The notes under the pieces were generated by a model that was given only the letters and a program-made list of their open reading frames with translations, did not search any database and was not told where the DNA came from. A DNA stretch of 64,000 bases from Acaudatibacter sp963835495. Its GTDB lineage: Bacteria; Pseudomonadota; Alphaproteobacteria; Caulobacterales; Caulobacteraceae. Positions 1 through 7,181 of the stretch are shown piece after piece; within the stretch, counting starts at the first letter, position 1; each line of letters begins with the position of its first letter. The stretch lies in NCBI GenBank assembly GCA_963835495.1, contig CAWIFQ010000003.1, positions 496,001-560,000 on the forward strand. Direction: 5' to 3'. Position numbers and translations under genes: made by a program.

Positions 1-95
1 CTGCCAACCGCGCTGCGCTGGGCCAACAGATAGGCGCTCCGCGGGTTTGAGCCAGCCTTCGGAACGCTGGCTTGGGGACAGCCGTTGGCGCAGGC

Positions 96-653
96 ATGAA
101 GCACCACCGGACCTGGATCGCCGTCGCCACCCTCGCCGCAATCGGGATCGGCGTTGGGGCCTGGAGGGCGCTGACCCGGCTCCCGGTCGGCAACCGGTCC
201 GTGCCGCAACCGGCGCAACCCGTAGCGCTCCAACGCTATCTCGGCGTCTGGTACGAGATCGCCCGCTATGACAACGGCTTCGAGCGTGGCCTTGAAGGCG
301 TCACCGCTGAATACCGCCGGCGTCCGGACGGACTGATACAGGTCGTCAACACAGGCCACGTCGGCAGCCCGACCGGCCGGGTGCGGGTGGCCGAAGGGCG
401 CGCGAAGATCGTCGAGGGCAGCGAAGGCGCCAAGCTCAAGGTCTCCTTCTTCGGGCCCTTCTTCGTCGGCGACTACTGGGTGCTGGATCACGCCGAAGAC
501 TACGCCTGGTCGATCGTCGGCGAGCCTTCCGGTCGCTACTTGTGGCTGCTGGCTCGAACGCCGCGGCCGTCGCCCGAACTGCTCGCCGCGATCCAAAGTC
601 GGGCGCGCGAACTTGGCTACGACAGCGATCTCATCCGCATGACGCTGCAGTAG
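96..653 (+). CDS. Membrane-anchored or exported lipocalin (Blc-like)
   Basis: Bacterial lipocalin, a beta-barrel that binds lipids or other hydrophobic ligands in the cell envelope. The first lipocalin motif is visible as YLGVWYEIARYD (G50-x-W52), and later strands include the aromatic run FFGPFFVGDYWVLD. An N-terminal hydrophobic stretch (about residues 7-23) acts as a signal or anchor; I see no lipobox cysteine, unlike E. coli Blc. The ATG at 96 puts the methionine just before this stretch; the frame stays open to 72, but that extension would put extra residues before the signal. Length (185 aa) is usual for the family. It converges on the gene at 662 with an 8-bp gap. Confidence 0.85.
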   Translation: MKHHRTWIAVATLAAIGIGVGAWRALTRLPVGNRSVPQPAQPVALQRYLGVWYEIARYDNGFERGLEGVTAEYRRRPDGLIQVVNTGHVGSPTGRVRVAEGRAKIVEGSEGAKLKVSFFGPFFVGDYWVLDHAEDYAWSIVGEPSGRYLWLLARTPRPSPELLAAIQSRARELGYDSDLIRMTLQ

Positions 654-661
654 GACGGCCG

Positions 662-1732
662 CTACCCAGGTTGATGGCCCATGCAGTAGACGATCGCCTT
701 GCGCGCCACCGCCGCCCACTCGTCGGGGGGATCTAGCGCGAGGTAGCGTTCGTAGAGCGCGTTTGCGGCGCCGAGTTCGCCCGCCTGCATCCGCAGCTGG
801 GCCAGATTGAACACCGCGTCCGGGTGGGTGGGGTCGGCGGCGAGCACGCGATCCAGCTCCGCCGACGCGGCCTCGGTCTTGCCGGCGGCCTCCAGCGCCT
901 TGGCGAGATTGTAGCGGGCCTCGACGAAGCGGGGATCGCGCGCCAGGGCTGTCTGGTACGCCAGCGCCGCTTCCTCGTTCCGCCCCTCGCCCAGCCGGAT
1001 GTTGGCCAGGTTGTAGGGCGCGATCGGGTCCTTGCGGTCGGCGCGGCCGCAGAGGTCGTAGAGCCGGGCGGCCTCGTCGATCTCTCCGCTGGCCTCGGCG
1101 ATCGAGGCGGCCTCGAACAGGTCGTCCAGGCTGGCGTGGTCCTCGTCGAGCGGCAGGACGCCCTGGCCCTCCAGCGTGGTCTGGCCGTCGTCCCACTGCA
1201 GGATCGGGACGCCGGTCCGGGTCAGCACGATCTTGTGCCGGCCCATCGGCGAGCGGTCCCTGGCGCGGGTGAGGATCGTGACCACGCCCGACATCGAGCG
1301 GTGCTTGAACAGCAGGTCGCCGGCGTTGCGGAACACCCCGACATCGCGGAAGCGGCAGGTGTCGCCCGACAGATGGGCGAGGTCGAACGCGGCCAGGATC
1401 TCGGCGTCGTCGCGCCGCAGGCCGCTGCCGGGGAGGGCGGTCGAAAGCGGCATGGTGCCCTTGGCTTCGGTCGGTTCGCCCGCCAGCTCGGCGGCGAAGA
1501 CCCGCTCGGCCAGCACCGGAACGCCGCGCTCGCTCGCGATCCGCAGCCGCTTGCCCAGCGCGCCGCTGTCGATCAGCGGGGCGGCGAGCGCGCCGACGAC
1601 GAGGACGTCGCTGCGTCGCGTGAGGTCACGCGAGGTCGAACCGCCGGCGTTGACGATGGCCTGCTGGAAGCGATCGCGGGCGCCGGGCGAGAACCTGCCG
1701 TAGAGCGCGAACGCACGATCGCTCAGGTCCAT
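662..1732 (-). CDS. BRCT-domain protein with TPR repeats, third gene of the NHEJ operon
   Basis: Residues 1-85 look like a BRCT domain: FALYGRFSP near the start, a GG turn (NAGGSTS), a hydrophobic VLVVG strand and an alpha segment with ASERGVPVLAE. The middle (about 90-200) is a conserved-looking block I cannot name, possibly helix-turn-helix-like. Residues 205-350 hold at least four TPR units (YNLANIRLGEG, YNLAKALEAAGK, FNLAQLRMQAGE). BRCT and TPR domains mediate protein contacts, in BRCT's case often in DNA repair. The gene lies 22 bp downstream of ku on the same strand, itself 11 bp after ligD, so the three probably form one transcript. A role in end joining is inference from this position. 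Confidence 0.8.
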   Translation of the reverse strand: MDLSDRAFALYGRFSPGARDRFQQAIVNAGGSTSRDLTRRSDVLVVGALAAPLIDSGALGKRLRIASERGVPVLAERVFAAELAGEPTEAKGTMPLSTALPGSGLRRDDAEILAAFDLAHLSGDTCRFRDVGVFRNAGDLLFKHRSMSGVVTILTRARDRSPMGRHKIVLTRTGVPILQWDDGQTTLEGQGVLPLDEDHASLDDLFEAASIAEASGEIDEAARLYDLCGRADRKDPIAPYNLANIRLGEGRNEEAALAYQTALARDPRFVEARYNLAKALEAAGKTEAASAELDRVLAADPTHPDAVFNLAQLRMQAGELGAANALYERYLALDPPDEWAAVARKAIVYCMGHQPG

Positions 1733-1754
1733 GGGGTCAAGCAGCGCTGGGGCG

Positions 1755-2651
1755 TCAGGCGGCGCTGGATTTCTTCTTCTTCTCGGCCGGCTTGGCCGCG
1801 ACGACCTTGGCCTCGGCTTTCTTCGCGCCGGCTTTGGCCGGGCCGGGCGCCTTGGCGAGGCTGGGCGCGGCCGGGCGGCGCTCTTCTTCGATGCTGCGGC
1901 GAAGCGCGTCCATCAGGTTGACCACGTTGCCGCGCTCGGGCGCCTTGCTGATCACCGGCTGGCCGCCGGCGATCTTCGACTTCACCAGCTCCATCACCGC
2001 ACCCTCGTAGCGGTCCTCGAAGGCCTGAGGGTCGAACTCGATCTGCTTTTGCTGGATGATCATGCTGGCCATCGCCAGCATATCGTCCGAGACCTTCGCG
2101 TTAAGCTTGTCGAGCGCGCTGGACGGTTCGCGGATTTCCTTGGCCGACCGAAGCGTCATCATCCGGAAACCCTCGGGGATCGGTTCGATGGCGACGAGGC
2201 GCTCGCGGCCGTTGAGCACGATCCGCGCGATCGCGACTTCGTCCACCTTCCTCATCGCCTCGAGGATGACCGCATAGGTCTCCTCGGCGATCGGTCCGTC
2301 GGGCGCCAAGTAATAGGTCGAGTCGAAATAGATCGGGTCGATCTCGCTGGCTTTGACGAAGCCGTCGATGTCGATGGTCTTGCTGGATTCGATCTCCACC
2401 GCCTCCAGTTCATCGTTGGAAACGACGACGTAGCGGTCCTTCTCGAACTGATAGCCCTTCACCAGGTCGGCGCGGTCGATCTCGCCCAGTTCCGGGTCGT
2501 GATATTTCTGCTGCACGCGGTTCAGCGTGTCCTTGTGCAGCAGGTTGAAGGAGATCTTGCCGGCGGAGGCGGACGTGGCCGAATAGAGCTTCACCGGGCA
2601 AGAGACCAGCGACAGCTTCAGGTAACCCTTCCAGTACGCACGTCCCGCCAT
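1755..2651 (-). CDS. ku: Ku protein, non-homologous end joining
   Basis: Bacterial Ku forms a homodimeric ring on DNA double-strand ends and recruits LigD. The protein starts with WKGYLKLSLVSCPVKLYSA, the usual N-terminus of the Ku core barrel, and contains HDPELGEIDRADLVKGY and a region with SSKTIDIDGFV. The core ends near residue 235 and is followed by a lysine/alanine-rich tail (residues about 250-298, ending EKKKKSSAA), the type of basic extension known in some bacterial Ku proteins to bind DNA or thread onto it. It sits 11 bp downstream of ligD, which is the classical two-component NHEJ pairing. Confidence 0.97.
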   Translation of the reverse strand: MAGRAYWKGYLKLSLVSCPVKLYSATSASAGKISFNLLHKDTLNRVQQKYHDPELGEIDRADLVKGYQFEKDRYVVVSNDELEAVEIESSKTIDIDGFVKASEIDPIYFDSTYYLAPDGPIAEETYAVILEAMRKVDEVAIARIVLNGRERLVAIEPIPEGFRMMTLRSAKEIREPSSALDKLNAKVSDDMLAMASMIIQQKQIEFDPQAFEDRYEGAVMELVKSKIAGGQPVISKAPERGNVVNLMDALRRSIEEERRPAAPSLAKAPGPAKAGAKKAEAKVVAAKPAEKKKKSSAA

Positions 2652-2662
2652 CGCATCACCCC

Positions 2663-5107
2663 TTATGTCTTCAGTCCGACGTCGCGTCGCATCTTCGGCG
2701 TAATCTTGACGGCGCTCGATACTAACTCATCCCATGGGTCCGAGACCAGCGTCTCAAGCCGCCTTGTCAGGTTAAGACGGTTGAACGCATCCCCGCCCGA
2801 CAGCTTTCGCAGCTCTTCCCAAAAGATCGGTGTCGCCACCGGAAACCCGGGCCGTGCGCGCAGGGAATAGGAAGCCACCGCGCTCGCGCCGCGGCCGTTT
2901 CTTAGATAATCGAGGTAAATTCGGCCTTTACGACGTTCTTTTGATGAGATGGCGGTGAACAGGGTCGGGTGGTCGCCGGCCATCGCCTTGGCCAGGCCCT
3001 CCGCAAAGCCCTTCATCTGCGGCCAGGTGTGCCCGGCCGCCAGCGCCATCACCAGATGCAGTCCCTTGCCGCCGGTGGTGCGGAGAAAGGGGCGAAAACC
3101 CATCGTCTCCAGCCGCTCGCGCAGCACTTCGGCGCCGTCGCAGACGCGGGACCAGGGCAGGCTGGTGTCCGGGTCGAGGTCCATCACCAGCCGGTCGGGA
3201 TGCTCCGGATCGTCGATGGTGCAGCCCCACAGGTGGAACTCGATCGCGCCGAACTGCGGCGTCGCCAGGAAGCCCCTCGGCTCGGTGATGGATATGAAGG
3301 CGGCGCGCTCCTTCTCGTCGGCCAGCTCGACGGTCTGAACGCCCGGCGGCAGGCCGTTGAAGGCGTGGCGCTGGTAGAAGCAGTCTTTGATGTCGCCGCT
3401 TGGGCAGCGGTAGATGGTCACCGGCCGGCGCAGCAGGTCCGGCAGCAGCCAGTCGCCGACGCGGGCGTAGTAGATCGCCAGATCCAGCTTGGTGACCCCG
3501 CTGCCGGCGAAGATCTCGCGCTCGGGATTAGTCAGCTGCACCGCGGCGAGATCGCGGTCGGTGACTAGGCGCGGCTTCAGCGCCTTGGCGGCGTTGCGCT
3601 TCGGCCGGGCGGCGAAGGTCATGAACACCGGCGCCCGCGGCGCGTCGGTGCTCGAGCGGGTGCGGTAGCCGATCTCGGCGGTGTAGTCCGGCTCGACCCA
3701 CCGGGCGCCCGGTGTGCGCGGTATCTCGACGACCGGCGTGTCGCGCTCGATCTTGGAGAGCGCGGCGTAGAGGGCGCGCCCCTTGTCGTCGCTGATCCCC
3801 GAGCCGGCGCGGCAGGCATAGACCAGCTCGCCGTCCCGCTCCTCGGCCAGCACCACGGACGAGACGCATTTCGGCATGTTGGTCAGGAAGCCGACGATGA
3901 CGAAGGTCCCGACCTCGACGCGCTTGACCTTCACCCAGCTTGCCGAGCGCGTCTGGACGTAGTGGGCGTCGGCGTTCTTGGAGACGATCCCCTCCAGCCC
4001 CATCCGGCTTGCCTCGGCGAACAGGGCGACGCCGTCGCCGTCGATGTGGTCGCTGAGCTGCAGCGGCGAGCGCTCGTCCACCAGCGGGTCGACCAGGCCG
4101 GCCAGCGCGGCCTTGCGGTCGATCAGCTTGGCGGCGCTGAGGTCGTAGCCGTCGAGGTAGGGCAGGTCGAAGGCGTAGTAGGTGAAGACCGAGCCGTCGC
4201 CCTCATCGAGCGCAGCCTCCAGCAGGTTCAGCGACGAGACCCCGCGCGCGTCCTGGACCACCACCTCGCCATCGAGGATCGCGCTCTTGCAGGCCAGCTT
4301 CTCGAACGTCTTGGCCAGCCCGCCGTAGCGGCGCGTCCAGTCCAGCCCGTTGCGGGTGATCAGCCGCGCCTTGCCGTCCTCGACGAACGCCAGGGTGCGG
4401 TAGCCGTCGTGCTTGATCTCGTGCAGCCAGCCCTTCGCCTGCGGCGGGGCGTCGGCCTGGGACGCCAGCTGCGGCTTCCAGCGGGTCGGCATGGGCGACG
4501 CCACGGCGCCGGGGATCTTCGCCGCGATCTTGCGCGGCGCGCGCTTTCGGCTCGCCGGCGCCTCGTCGACCGGGCGGCCGGTGATGACGCTGTTCGGCTG
4601 CTCCGCCAGCACATCGTACTCGGCCAGGGGTCGCGCCGCCGGGTCGCGCTCCTTGATCAGCAGCCAGTTGGTCGGATCGTCGGGCAGGCGCTTCAGCATC
4701 CAGCCGCCGCCCAGCTTTTCGCCGGCGAGGCGGAACTTGATCTCGCCTTTCGCGAAAAGCTCCTGCGGGTCGGCTAGCGTGACCCAGGCGCCGCGATCCC
4801 AGACGATCATCGTGCCGGCGCCGTAGTTGCCGTCCGGGATACGGCCCTCGAACGTCGCGTATTCGAGCGGGTGGTCCTCGACCAGCTTGGCGAACCGCCG
4901 CACCTTCGGGTCGAGGCACGGGCCCTCCGGCACCGCCCAGCTCTTCAGCGTATCGCCGACCTGCAGGCGCAGGTCGTAGTGCATGTGCCGCGCGTGGTGC
5001 TTCTGCACGACGAACACCAGCTCGTCCGTCGGGGCCGCGCCGCCCTTCGGCTCTGGCGTCTCGCTGAAGCGCCGCTTGGCGCGGTAGCGGCTGAGGCCGG
5101 AGGCCAT
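2663..5107 (-). CDS. ligD: Multidomain ATP-dependent DNA ligase LigD
   Basis: LigD processes and seals double-strand breaks with Ku. Domain order is phosphoesterase, ligase, polymerase, as in Pseudomonas LigD. The 3'-phosphoesterase domain (about 25-180) shows KHHARHMHYDLRLQ and the following FEGRIPDGNYGAG. The ligase domain (about 210-500) has the adenylation motif EIKHDGYR with the nucleotidyl lysine at about 232, and later DGEVVV and EGIVSKN. The archaeo-eukaryotic primase-type polymerase domain (about 525-810) has the acidic metal site VMDLDPD near residue 640-650. At 814 aa it is full length. First gene of the operon with ku and the BRCT-TPR gene. The frame is intact through 2.4 kb. Confidence 0.97.
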   Translation of the reverse strand: MASGLSRYRAKRRFSETPEPKGGAAPTDELVFVVQKHHARHMHYDLRLQVGDTLKSWAVPEGPCLDPKVRRFAKLVEDHPLEYATFEGRIPDGNYGAGTMIVWDRGAWVTLADPQELFAKGEIKFRLAGEKLGGGWMLKRLPDDPTNWLLIKERDPAARPLAEYDVLAEQPNSVITGRPVDEAPASRKRAPRKIAAKIPGAVASPMPTRWKPQLASQADAPPQAKGWLHEIKHDGYRTLAFVEDGKARLITRNGLDWTRRYGGLAKTFEKLACKSAILDGEVVVQDARGVSSLNLLEAALDEGDGSVFTYYAFDLPYLDGYDLSAAKLIDRKAALAGLVDPLVDERSPLQLSDHIDGDGVALFAEASRMGLEGIVSKNADAHYVQTRSASWVKVKRVEVGTFVIVGFLTNMPKCVSSVVLAEERDGELVYACRAGSGISDDKGRALYAALSKIERDTPVVEIPRTPGARWVEPDYTAEIGYRTRSSTDAPRAPVFMTFAARPKRNAAKALKPRLVTDRDLAAVQLTNPEREIFAGSGVTKLDLAIYYARVGDWLLPDLLRRPVTIYRCPSGDIKDCFYQRHAFNGLPPGVQTVELADEKERAAFISITEPRGFLATPQFGAIEFHLWGCTIDDPEHPDRLVMDLDPDTSLPWSRVCDGAEVLRERLETMGFRPFLRTTGGKGLHLVMALAAGHTWPQMKGFAEGLAKAMAGDHPTLFTAISSKERRKGRIYLDYLRNGRGASAVASYSLRARPGFPVATPIFWEELRKLSGGDAFNRLNLTRRLETLVSDPWDELVSSAVKITPKMRRDVGLKT

Positions 5108-5226
5108 CGCGCGGGTCCGTCAGCGGCGGGAGGCGCCGCGGGTTCAACATGCCGCCGCCGCGGTGGCGCGTCCATCCTCGCCGCCGACGCCATGGCGCGG
5201 CCGCCGCCAGACGCTATTGTCGCGGC

Positions 5227-5895
5227 ATGGACGCTGAGCCTCTCACCATCCGCATCGATGACGCATCGACCGTGTCGGGCCTGTGGCAGTCGCCGTCGGC
5301 GCCTCGGGCCGTCCTGGTGCTCGCCCACGGCGCCGGCGCGGGGATGACGCACAAGGCGATGGCGGCGACCGCCGCGGGCCTGGCCGATCGCGGCGTCGCC
5401 ACCCTGCGCTACCAGTTCCCCTACATGGAGAAGGGCGGCAAGCGGGTCGATCCGCCACCGGTCGCGCACGCCGCCGTTCGGGCCGCGGTCGCCGAGGGGC
5501 GGCGCCGGGCGGGGACGGCGCCGTTGTTCGCCGGCGGCAGGTCGTTCGGCGGGCGCATGACATCCCAGGCCCAGGCGCTGGCGCCGCCGGAAGGCGTGCG
5601 CGGGTTGGTGTTCTTCGCCTTCCCGCTGCACCCGGCGGGCAAGCCCTCCGTGGACCGGGCGGCGCACCTGTCGGAGGTGGCGATCCCGATGCTGTTCCTG
5701 CAGGGGACGCACGACGCGCTGGCCGAGACCGACCTGCTACGGCCCGTCGTCGCCGGACTTGGCTCAAGGGCGACGCTCGAGCTGATCGCCGACGCCGACC
5801 ACTCGTTCCACGTCGCCGCCAAGACCGGGCGCAAGGACGCCGACGTGCTGGCGGCCATGCTGGATGTGGCCGCCGCCTGGATGGCGGCGCACTGA
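5227..5895 (+). CDS. Alpha/beta hydrolase of the Tex30/KANL3-like type
   Basis: Small alpha/beta hydrolase (222 aa) without a known substrate. The oxyanion region reads VLAHGAGAGM, the nucleophile elbow is GGRSFGGRM and the catalytic histidine lies in DADHSFHV near the C-terminus; LFLQGTHDALAE supplies the usual acidic region. The start at 5227 places the methionine before a normal first strand; the frame stays open upstream to 5149, but that stretch is arginine-rich and unlike a coding start. Divergent from ligD with a 119-bp gap, which must hold both promoters, and convergent with tam. Confidence 0.8.
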   Translation: MDAEPLTIRIDDASTVSGLWQSPSAPRAVLVLAHGAGAGMTHKAMAATAAGLADRGVATLRYQFPYMEKGGKRVDPPPVAHAAVRAAVAEGRRRAGTAPLFAGGRSFGGRMTSQAQALAPPEGVRGLVFFAFPLHPAGKPSVDRAAHLSEVAIPMLFLQGTHDALAETDLLRPVVAGLGSRATLELIADADHSFHVAAKTGRKDADVLAAMLDVAAAWMAAH

Positions 5896-5898
5896 ACC

Positions 5899-6663
5899 TC
5901 AGCGCTGCGCGACGATGAACAGCCGCGCGAAGCCCAGCAGCACCTTGCCGTCCGCCATCGCCGGATAGGCTTCGCCGATGCTGGCAGTGTACCGCTTGAT
6001 GAAGTCCGCGCGTTCGGTCTCGTCCAGCGGATCCAGGTAGGGACGCAGGCCGGTGCTGCGGACGAATTCGACGATCGCCGCCGCGCCGGCCAGGGGGTGG
6101 TTGTAGATCGTGTGCCAGATGTCGAGCCGCGCCGCGTGCGGCCGTAGCGCTTCGTAGTAGGCGCGGGGCGGGGGCAGGGGGGCGCGCGCCGCGCCGGCCA
6201 GCCGCTCGGCCCATGGGCCGCCGGCAGCCACCTCGCGCATCAGCCGGTGCGTCGTGGTTTCGACATTGTCAGGCATCTGCACGGCCAGCACCGCGCCAGG
6301 ACGCAGGGCGGCCAGCACCCGCGGCAGCTGCGCGAAGTGGTCCGGAATCCATTGGTAGGTCGCGTTGGCGAACACTAGGTCGGTCTGTGGATCGGGGATC
6401 CAGCTGGCTGCGTCCGCCGCCTCGAAGCGCAGCGCCGGCAAACGCAGCCGCGCCGCTTCCAGCATCGCCGGCGAATTGTCGAGGCCGAGGATGTCGGCGC
6501 CGGGGAAGCGCGCCGCCAGCAGCTCGGTCGAGTTGCCCGGCCCACAGCCGACGTCGACCACATGCCGCGCCTGATCCAGCGGTGCGCGGGCCAACAGATC
6601 GACCGCGGGCCGGGTGCGCTCGTCCTCGAACTTCAGGTAGGTGGCCGGGGACCAATCGTTCAT
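5899..6663 (-). CDS. tam: Trans-aconitate 2-methyltransferase
   Basis: SAM-dependent methylation of trans-aconitate, a spontaneous by-product of the citrate cycle that inhibits aconitase. The opening MNDWSPATYLKFEDERTRPA is characteristic of Tam; SAM motif I is DVGCGPGN (residues 37-44), followed by ILGLDNSPAML and the typical ANATYQWIPDH. 254 aa is normal. Its start overlaps the stop of the small gene upstream by 4 bp (ATGA), so translation of the two is probably coupled. Confidence 0.92.
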   Translation of the reverse strand: MNDWSPATYLKFEDERTRPAVDLLARAPLDQARHVVDVGCGPGNSTELLAARFPGADILGLDNSPAMLEAARLRLPALRFEAADAASWIPDPQTDLVFANATYQWIPDHFAQLPRVLAALRPGAVLAVQMPDNVETTTHRLMREVAAGGPWAERLAGAARAPLPPPRAYYEALRPHAARLDIWHTIYNHPLAGAAAIVEFVRSTGLRPYLDPLDETERADFIKRYTASIGEAYPAMADGKVLLGFARLFIVAQR

Positions 6664-6932
6664 CGGCGGACCTTCCCGGCTAGGGCCTGCCGACCGTCGG
6701 TGGTCACGAACACCGTCGGCGGCGCGCCGGGATCATTCCGCCGCACGACGTAGCCGAGATCGACCACGTCCTCCCAGATGGTCAGCCGGGGGCACGACGT
6801 TCGCCAGACGTCCATGACCTCGGCGTAGGGCCGCGGCTCGGTCGCCAGCCACTCGAGAAGGTCGAAAACGAGGGGGTTGATCGAAGCGTCGGGCGTATCG
6901 GCCGACAATCCCGAGGCGGGATTGGTCTTCAT
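6660..6932 (-). CDS. Small conserved-looking protein, co-transcribed with tam
   Basis: A 90-aa protein beginning MKTNPASGLSADTPDASINP. The stretch LVFDLLEWLATEPRPYAEVMDVWRTSCPRLTIWEDVVDLGYV resembles a short winged-helix or helical bundle, followed by VFVTTDGRQAL, which looks like the wing region of a small DNA-binding domain; that is only a suggestion. The start at 6932 is supported by a GGGAG ribosome binding site; the frame remains open further upstream without a better start. It overlaps tam by 4 bp and probably leads that operon. Confidence 0.7.
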   Translation of the reverse strand: MKTNPASGLSADTPDASINPLVFDLLEWLATEPRPYAEVMDVWRTSCPRLTIWEDVVDLGYVVRRNDPGAPPTVFVTTDGRQALAGKVRR

Positions 6933-7181
6933 GGTCTGTCTCCCAGCGCCGGCAGGAGGGGCGCACAGGGCCCCAACGCGTCGCGTACGGCCCACATTCT
7001 GGGCTTCAAGCCAGACTTTGACAAGACGCGTAGAGCGCCCCCCGGGCCCCGGCCTCCGGCCTGTCACAGGAGCTACACAACAGCATCACGAAAGCGTTGC
7101 CTGACGCGCCTACGTCAGCCCCGCCGACAAGGCCGGAACACCGCGTTCGCTCGTTGGCGGCGCGGTTTTGGGGATGACAAA

